This document shows positions 60,513 through 64,000 of a stretch of 64,000 nt of DNA, piece after piece. Within the stretch, counting starts at the first letter, position 1; each line of letters opens with the position of its first letter. This DNA is from Cyanobacteriota bacterium (GTDB taxonomy: Bacteria > Acidobacteriota > Vicinamibacteria > Vicinamibacterales > UBA2999): NCBI GenBank assembly GCA_019752015.1, contig JAIEMQ010000006.1, forward strand, positions 196,842 through 260,841, written 5' to 3'. Made by a program: the position numbers and the translations under genes. The notes beneath the pieces are model-generated. The model did no database searches, was not told where the DNA came from, and was given only the letters and a program-made list of their open reading frames with translations.

Positions 60513-61532
60513 ATGACGCTCCGCGACATCATCGGCCACCGGCGACTGACCGCGCTCATCGCGCGCGCGATCGATCGCGACTCGCTGCCGCCGACGCTGC
60601 TGTTCGCGGGACCGTCAGGTGTCGGCAAATGGGCGGTGGCCCGGGCAACGGCGCAGGCGGTGAACTGCCTGGAACGAGTGAAGCCCGGCGCCACCGATCT
60701 CGCCACGGACGCCTGCGGCAAATGCCGATCGTGCGATCGCGTCGCGCGCGGCGTGCACGTGGACGTGATCGCGGTCGAGCCGGACGACAAGGCCTCGATC
60801 AAGATCGACGTCATCCGCGACGTGCTGAGCCGGACGTCGTTCCGTCCTTTCGAAGGACGCAAGCGCCTCGTCCTGATCCGCGAAGCCGACACGCTCGAGC
60901 CGGCCTCGCAGAACGCGCTGCTCAAGTCGCTCGAGGAGCCGCCGCCGGGGACGATGTTCATCCTGACGTCGGCGGTGCCAGGGGCGCTCCTGCCGACGGT
61001 GCGATCGCGCTGCATGCGGCTGCGCTTCGGACGGTTGACCAGCAATGAGATCGCCGCGGCGTTGATTCGCGATCACGACTACAGCGACGCCGACGCGAAG
61101 CAGACCGCGCCGATCGCCGACGGCAGCATCGGCCAGGCGCTGGCGCTGATCGACAACGATCTGTCGATGTTCCGCGAGCTGGCGATGGGGCTGCTACGGC
61201 ACACCGCCGGCCGCGCCGACACGCAGTCGCGCGTGCAGGCGGCGAGCGCGCTCCACACCGGCGGATCGAAGAAGGAGCGCACGCGCGAGGACGTCGCGAT
61301 CGTGCTGCGGCTGATGGCGTCGATGCTGCGCGATCTCGAGGCGATCAACGCCGGCGCCGATCGCGCGGTGCTGGCCAATCCGCTGCTGACGGGCGATCTC
61401 GAAGCGCTGGCGCGCGCGTTTTCGGGCGATCGCGCCCGCGCCGCCTTTGGCGCCGTCGATCGCGCCCTCACCGCGCTCGAGCGCAACGCCGGCACCAAGG
61501 TCGTCGCCGAATGGCTCGCGGTGCAGATGTAA
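60513..61532 (+). CDS. holB: DNA polymerase III delta' subunit
   Basis: 339 residues of the clamp-loader type: MTLRDIIGHRRLTALIARAI, Walker A-like FAGPSGVGKWAVA, zinc-binding cysteines CGKCRSC, and the SRC motif in PTVRSRCMRLRFG. Delta' helps load the sliding clamp. ATG 60513 is the family start; the longer frame at 60408 lies over the divergent padR gene. Stop and next ATG share a base (TAATG). Confidence 0.92.
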   Translation: MTLRDIIGHRRLTALIARAIDRDSLPPTLLFAGPSGVGKWAVARATAQAVNCLERVKPGATDLATDACGKCRSCDRVARGVHVDVIAVEPDDKASIKIDVIRDVLSRTSFRPFEGRKRLVLIREADTLEPASQNALLKSLEEPPPGTMFILTSAVPGALLPTVRSRCMRLRFGRLTSNEIAAALIRDHDYSDADAKQTAPIADGSIGQALALIDNDLSMFRELAMGLLRHTAGRADTQSRVQAASALHTGGSKKERTREDVAIVLRLMASMLRDLEAINAGADRAVLANPLLTGDLEALARAFSGDRARAAFGAVDRALTALERNAGTKVVAEWLAVQM

Positions 61533-62464
61533 TGGTCCCTCGACTTCGCTCGGGACACGCGCTGCCGAAAATCGGCCTCACCGCCGGCGATCCCGCGGGC
61601 ATCGGCCCCGAAATCGTTGCGAAAGCCGCCGCCGATCCGTCGGTGCGTGCGGTCTGCAATCCAGTGGTGTTCTCGACCGAGCCCGACGGCCCGGTGCGCG
61701 TCGGCAAGGTTTCAGCCGCGGCCGGCCGCGCCGCCTACGAGACCATAGTTCGCGCCGTGGACTTTGCGCAGCGCGGCGACGTCGATGCGATCGCCACCGC
61801 GCCCGTGAACAAGCTCGCCTTTGCGAAGGCCGGTCTCAAGTGGAAAGGACACACCGATCTGCTCGCGCATCTCTGCGACACCAAGCGCGTGGCGATGATG
61901 TTTCATTCGCCGAAGGTCAAGGTCGTGCTGATCACGGTTCATGTTCCGCTCAAGACCGTGTCGAAGTACCTGACGCCGGCGCTCGTCGATCAGACCATAG
62001 CGCTCACCGTTGAGGCGATGGAGATGTTCGGCACGCGCGCGCCGCGCCTGGCGCTGGCGGGGTTGAACCCGCATGCCGGCGAAAACGGCGTGCTCGGCGA
62101 GGAAGACGCTCGCGTCCTCGCGCCGGCGGTGAGAAAGGCGCGGCGGAGAGGCATCACCATCGAGGGCCCGATTCCCGGCGACACCGTGTTCGTCCGCGCG
62201 GCACGCGGCGAATTCGACTGCGTAATCGCGTGCTATCACGATCAGGGACTGATTCCGGTGAAGCTGCTGTCGTTCGGCAATGCCGTCAACGTCACGATCG
62301 GCCTGCCGATCATCCGCACGTCGGTCGATCACGGCACCGCGTTCGACATTGCCGGCAAGGGCGTCGCCGATCCCGGCAGCATGATCGCCGCCGTCAAACT
62401 GGCGGCTGAAATGGTCACCCGCCTTCGCGCGACGCGCTCCGGCGAGGCAGGCTCCCGATCATGA
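61532..62464 (+). CDS. pdxA: 4-hydroxythreonine-4-phosphate dehydrogenase
   Basis: 310 residues. Second-last enzyme group of the DXP-dependent pyridoxal-phosphate route. Motifs: LTAGDPAGIGPEI at the start, TAPVNKLAF, KWKGHTDLLAHLC (metal His), LNPHAGENG, CYHDQGLIPVKLL and VDHGTAFDIAGKG. Slightly shorter than E. coli PdxA because a segment near residues 45-60 is compact. ATG 61532 overlaps the holB stop. Confidence 0.94.
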   Translation: MVPRLRSGHALPKIGLTAGDPAGIGPEIVAKAAADPSVRAVCNPVVFSTEPDGPVRVGKVSAAAGRAAYETIVRAVDFAQRGDVDAIATAPVNKLAFAKAGLKWKGHTDLLAHLCDTKRVAMMFHSPKVKVVLITVHVPLKTVSKYLTPALVDQTIALTVEAMEMFGTRAPRLALAGLNPHAGENGVLGEEDARVLAPAVRKARRRGITIEGPIPGDTVFVRAARGEFDCVIACYHDQGLIPVKLLSFGNAVNVTIGLPIIRTSVDHGTAFDIAGKGVADPGSMIAAVKLAAEMVTRLRATRSGEAGSRS

Positions 62465-62955
62465 GCGCGAAGAAGGCGAAGACCGCCGACGACCAGGAAT
62501 CGACGCAGCCGATTGCCGAAAATCGCAAGGCGTTTCACGACTACCACATCCTCGAAACGTTCGAGGCCGGCATTGCGCTGCTCGGCACCGAAGTCAAAGG
62601 CATCCGCGAAGGCCAGGCCAACCTGCGCGACAGCTTCGCGCGCGTGGACAAAGGCGAAGTCTGGCTGTTCAACGTGCACATCAATCCGTACAGCCATCGC
62701 GGGTATGTCGATCACGATCCGAAGCGCAAGCGGCGGCTGCTGCTGCACAAGGCCGAGATCAGGAAGCTGATCGGCAAGACCGTCGAGAAGGGCCTGACGC
62801 TGGTGCCGACGCGGTTGTATTTCAAGAACGGCAAGGTCAAGGTGTCGCTCGCGCTGGCGAAGGGCAAGCAGGATTACGACAAGCGCGAAACCATGCGCCG
62901 CCGCGAGGTCGATCGTGAAACGCGCGCCGCCGTGAAGGAGCGCGTCCGGCGATGA
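62461..62955 (+). CDS. smpB: SsrA-binding protein SmpB
   Basis: 164 residues: NRKAFHDYHILETFEAGIAL, GTEVKGIREGQANLRDSF and NPYSHRGYVDHDPKRKRRLL are the SmpB core, with a basic C-terminal tail (KQDYDKRETMRRREVDRETR). It delivers tmRNA to stalled ribosomes. Overlaps pdxA by four bases. No tmRNA gene is visible in the window. Confidence 0.96.
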   Translation: MSAKKAKTADDQESTQPIAENRKAFHDYHILETFEAGIALLGTEVKGIREGQANLRDSFARVDKGEVWLFNVHINPYSHRGYVDHDPKRKRRLLLHKAEIRKLIGKTVEKGLTLVPTRLYFKNGKVKVSLALAKGKQDYDKRETMRRREVDRETRAAVKERVRR

Positions 62956-63013
62956 GCCACAGACGGCACAGAAGAAGCCAGGGCCGCAGATGGCGCAGAT
63001 GGCTCAGATCAAA

Positions 63014-63844
63014 ATGCGCGTGCTAATAGTCGGCGCGGCGGGGCAACTCGGGCAGGCGATGGTGGCGCGGCTTCGCGGCGAACACGACGTCACCGCCTGG
63101 ACCCGGCAGGACATCGAGCTGACGAGACATCAGGACGTGCGCGAAGCGATCGGCGAGCTGGCGCCGGAAGCGATCGTCAACTGCTCAAGCTTCAACCAGG
63201 TCGATGCGGCCGAAGACGATCAGGTGACGGCGATCGAAGTGAACGCGATGGTGGTCGGCACGCTGGCGCGCTCGGCGGCCGCGCTCGGCGCGGTGTTCAT
63301 GCACTACAGCACCGATTTCGTTTTCTCGGGCACCGCGCAGACGCCGTACACCGAAACGGATCAGCCCGAGCCGAGGAGCGCCTACGCGCAATCGAAGCTG
63401 ATCGGCGAGTGGCTGGCCGCTGATGCTCCGAAGCATTACGTATTGCGGGTCGAGAGCCTGTTCGGCGGCCCGCGCCGCAAGAGCAGCGTCGATCGCATTG
63501 TCGATCTGGTGCGCAAAGGCGAGCCGGCGCCGGTGTTCGTCGATCGCGTCGTGTCGCCGAGTTTCGTGTTCGATGTCGCCGACGCGTCGGCCTTTATCCT
63601 GCGCGCGCAACCGCCACCCGGCGTGTATCACTGCGTGAATTCCGGCCACGCCACGTGGCTCTCGGTGGGGCAGGAGATCGTCCGCTGCATCGGGTCGGAA
63701 ACATCGCTCAAGGCGATTTCCGTGAACGACGTGAAGCTGCCGGCGCCGCGGCCGCAGTTCGCCGCGCTCAGCAACGCAAAGTTAGCGAAGGCCGGCTACC
63801 AAATGCCAACGTGGCAGAACGCGATTGGCAGATATCTATCGTGA
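63014..63844 (+). CDS. rfbD: RmlD-like dTDP-4-dehydrorhamnose reductase (SDR)
   Basis: 276 residues: Rossmann start MRVLIVGAAGQLGQAMV, NCSSFNQVDAAEDD, FSTDFVFSG-type segment HYSTDFVFSGTAQTPYTETD and the catalytic YAQSKLIGEW (YxxxK). It would make dTDP-L-rhamnose for surface polysaccharide or act on a related sugar. ATG 63014 fits the family; ATGs at 62990 and 62999 lie in a CAGATGGCGCAGATGGC repeat just upstream. Confidence 0.88.
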   Translation: MRVLIVGAAGQLGQAMVARLRGEHDVTAWTRQDIELTRHQDVREAIGELAPEAIVNCSSFNQVDAAEDDQVTAIEVNAMVVGTLARSAAALGAVFMHYSTDFVFSGTAQTPYTETDQPEPRSAYAQSKLIGEWLAADAPKHYVLRVESLFGGPRRKSSVDRIVDLVRKGEPAPVFVDRVVSPSFVFDVADASAFILRAQPPPGVYHCVNSGHATWLSVGQEIVRCIGSETSLKAISVNDVKLPAPRPQFAALSNAKLAKAGYQMPTWQNAIGRYLS

Positions 63845-64000
63845 CGAAGATCGCCGTGGCCGCGCGTTCGTTCGCCCGCAACGCCGTGCTCCGCGCCGAG
63901 CTGTCGGCGAAATATCCGCACGTCACCTTCAGTGAATCGGCGGCGCTGCTCGATGGCGCCGACCTGGTCGCGCTGTTGCGTGGCCACGAGCGGGCGATCA
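63841..64000 (+). CDS. D-isomer 2-hydroxyacid dehydrogenase-like, N-terminal part (partial)
   Basis: GTG 63841 overlaps the previous stop. The 53 residues available (KIAVAARSFARNAVLRAELS, SAALLDGADLVALLRGHERA) resemble the substrate-domain start of 2-hydroxyacid dehydrogenases, where an LxGHxxA turn is usual. The gene continues beyond the window, so the NAD-binding and catalytic residues cannot be checked. Confidence 0.6.
   Translation, partial: MTKIAVAARSFARNAVLRAELSAKYPHVTFSESAALLDGADLVALLRGHERAI

Overview
The window is high-GC DNA, probably from an acidobacterium (Acidobacteriota, perhaps a Vicinamibacteria-like lineage). The best pointer is a PadR regulator followed directly by a large MacB-like permease of the 'acidobacterial duplicated orphan permease' (ADOP) type at 51.1-54.1 kb. 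The gene content is that of a respiratory generalist with copper resistance, H2 metabolism, N2O respiration and stress proteins. Placement rests on gene content only.

Layout. 1-7.1 kb: copper/metal resistance (multicopper oxidase start, two Met-rich or Spy-like periplasmic proteins, a Cu+ P1B-ATPase, small membrane proteins, an isoprenylcysteine-methyltransferase-like enzyme). 7.3-14.7 kb: a group 1 [NiFe] hydrogenase whose structural genes carry a stop and frameshifts, a cytochrome b fragment joined directly to a 5'-truncated hypF, then intact hypC, hypD and hypE. 14.9-18.4 kb: a three-gene transmembrane electron-transfer module (NAD(P)H/FAD/2Fe-2S protein, cytochrome b-like protein, seven-heme cytochrome c). 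18.4-31.1 kb: a Fic protein behind a tandem repeat, then a stress block with universal stress proteins (two fused to exported domains), a VIT transporter, a flavodoxin-like protein, an NtrC-type response regulator, a receiver protein, a histidine kinase and a CBS protein. 31.1-37 kb: a decayed Usp gene, a multicopper oxidase, a START-like protein, a broken porin and a nitrate transporter fused to a NarI-like cytochrome b. 37.2-48.1 kb: a clade II nos cluster (c-type/CuA lipoprotein, nosZ, a membrane protein, nosD, nosF, nosL, nosY) and a divergent three-gene operon of a secreted protein, a hemerythrin RIC-like protein and a Crp/Fnr regulator.

48.1-60.5 kb is accessory: an MgtC/DUF4010 membrane protein meeting a truncated TIGR02679-like remnant head-on, then about 8.6 kb bracketed by two ~184 bp direct repeats carrying PadR-ADOP, a small metalloprotease-like protein and a subtilase + AAA ATPase pair matching the IetAS antiphage system with an Xre-type HTH gene; a VapBC-like pair lies just outside. 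60.5-64 kb is housekeeping: holB, pdxA, smpB, an rfbD-like reductase and the start of a 2-hydroxyacid dehydrogenase-like gene.

Two themes link the parts. First, four copies of a palindrome ATGAC-N4-GTCAT lie about 40-60 bases upstream of the four transcription units expected to respond to nitrogen oxides, including the operon that encodes the Crp/Fnr protein, so an autoregulated nitrosative/denitrification regulon is likely. Second, an unusual number of genes between 6 and 50 kb carry single-base indels, a nonsense codon or deletion junctions while the copper ATPase, hypCDE, nos and right-end genes read cleanly; this is either local gene decay or assembly/sequencing error, and reads are needed to decide.
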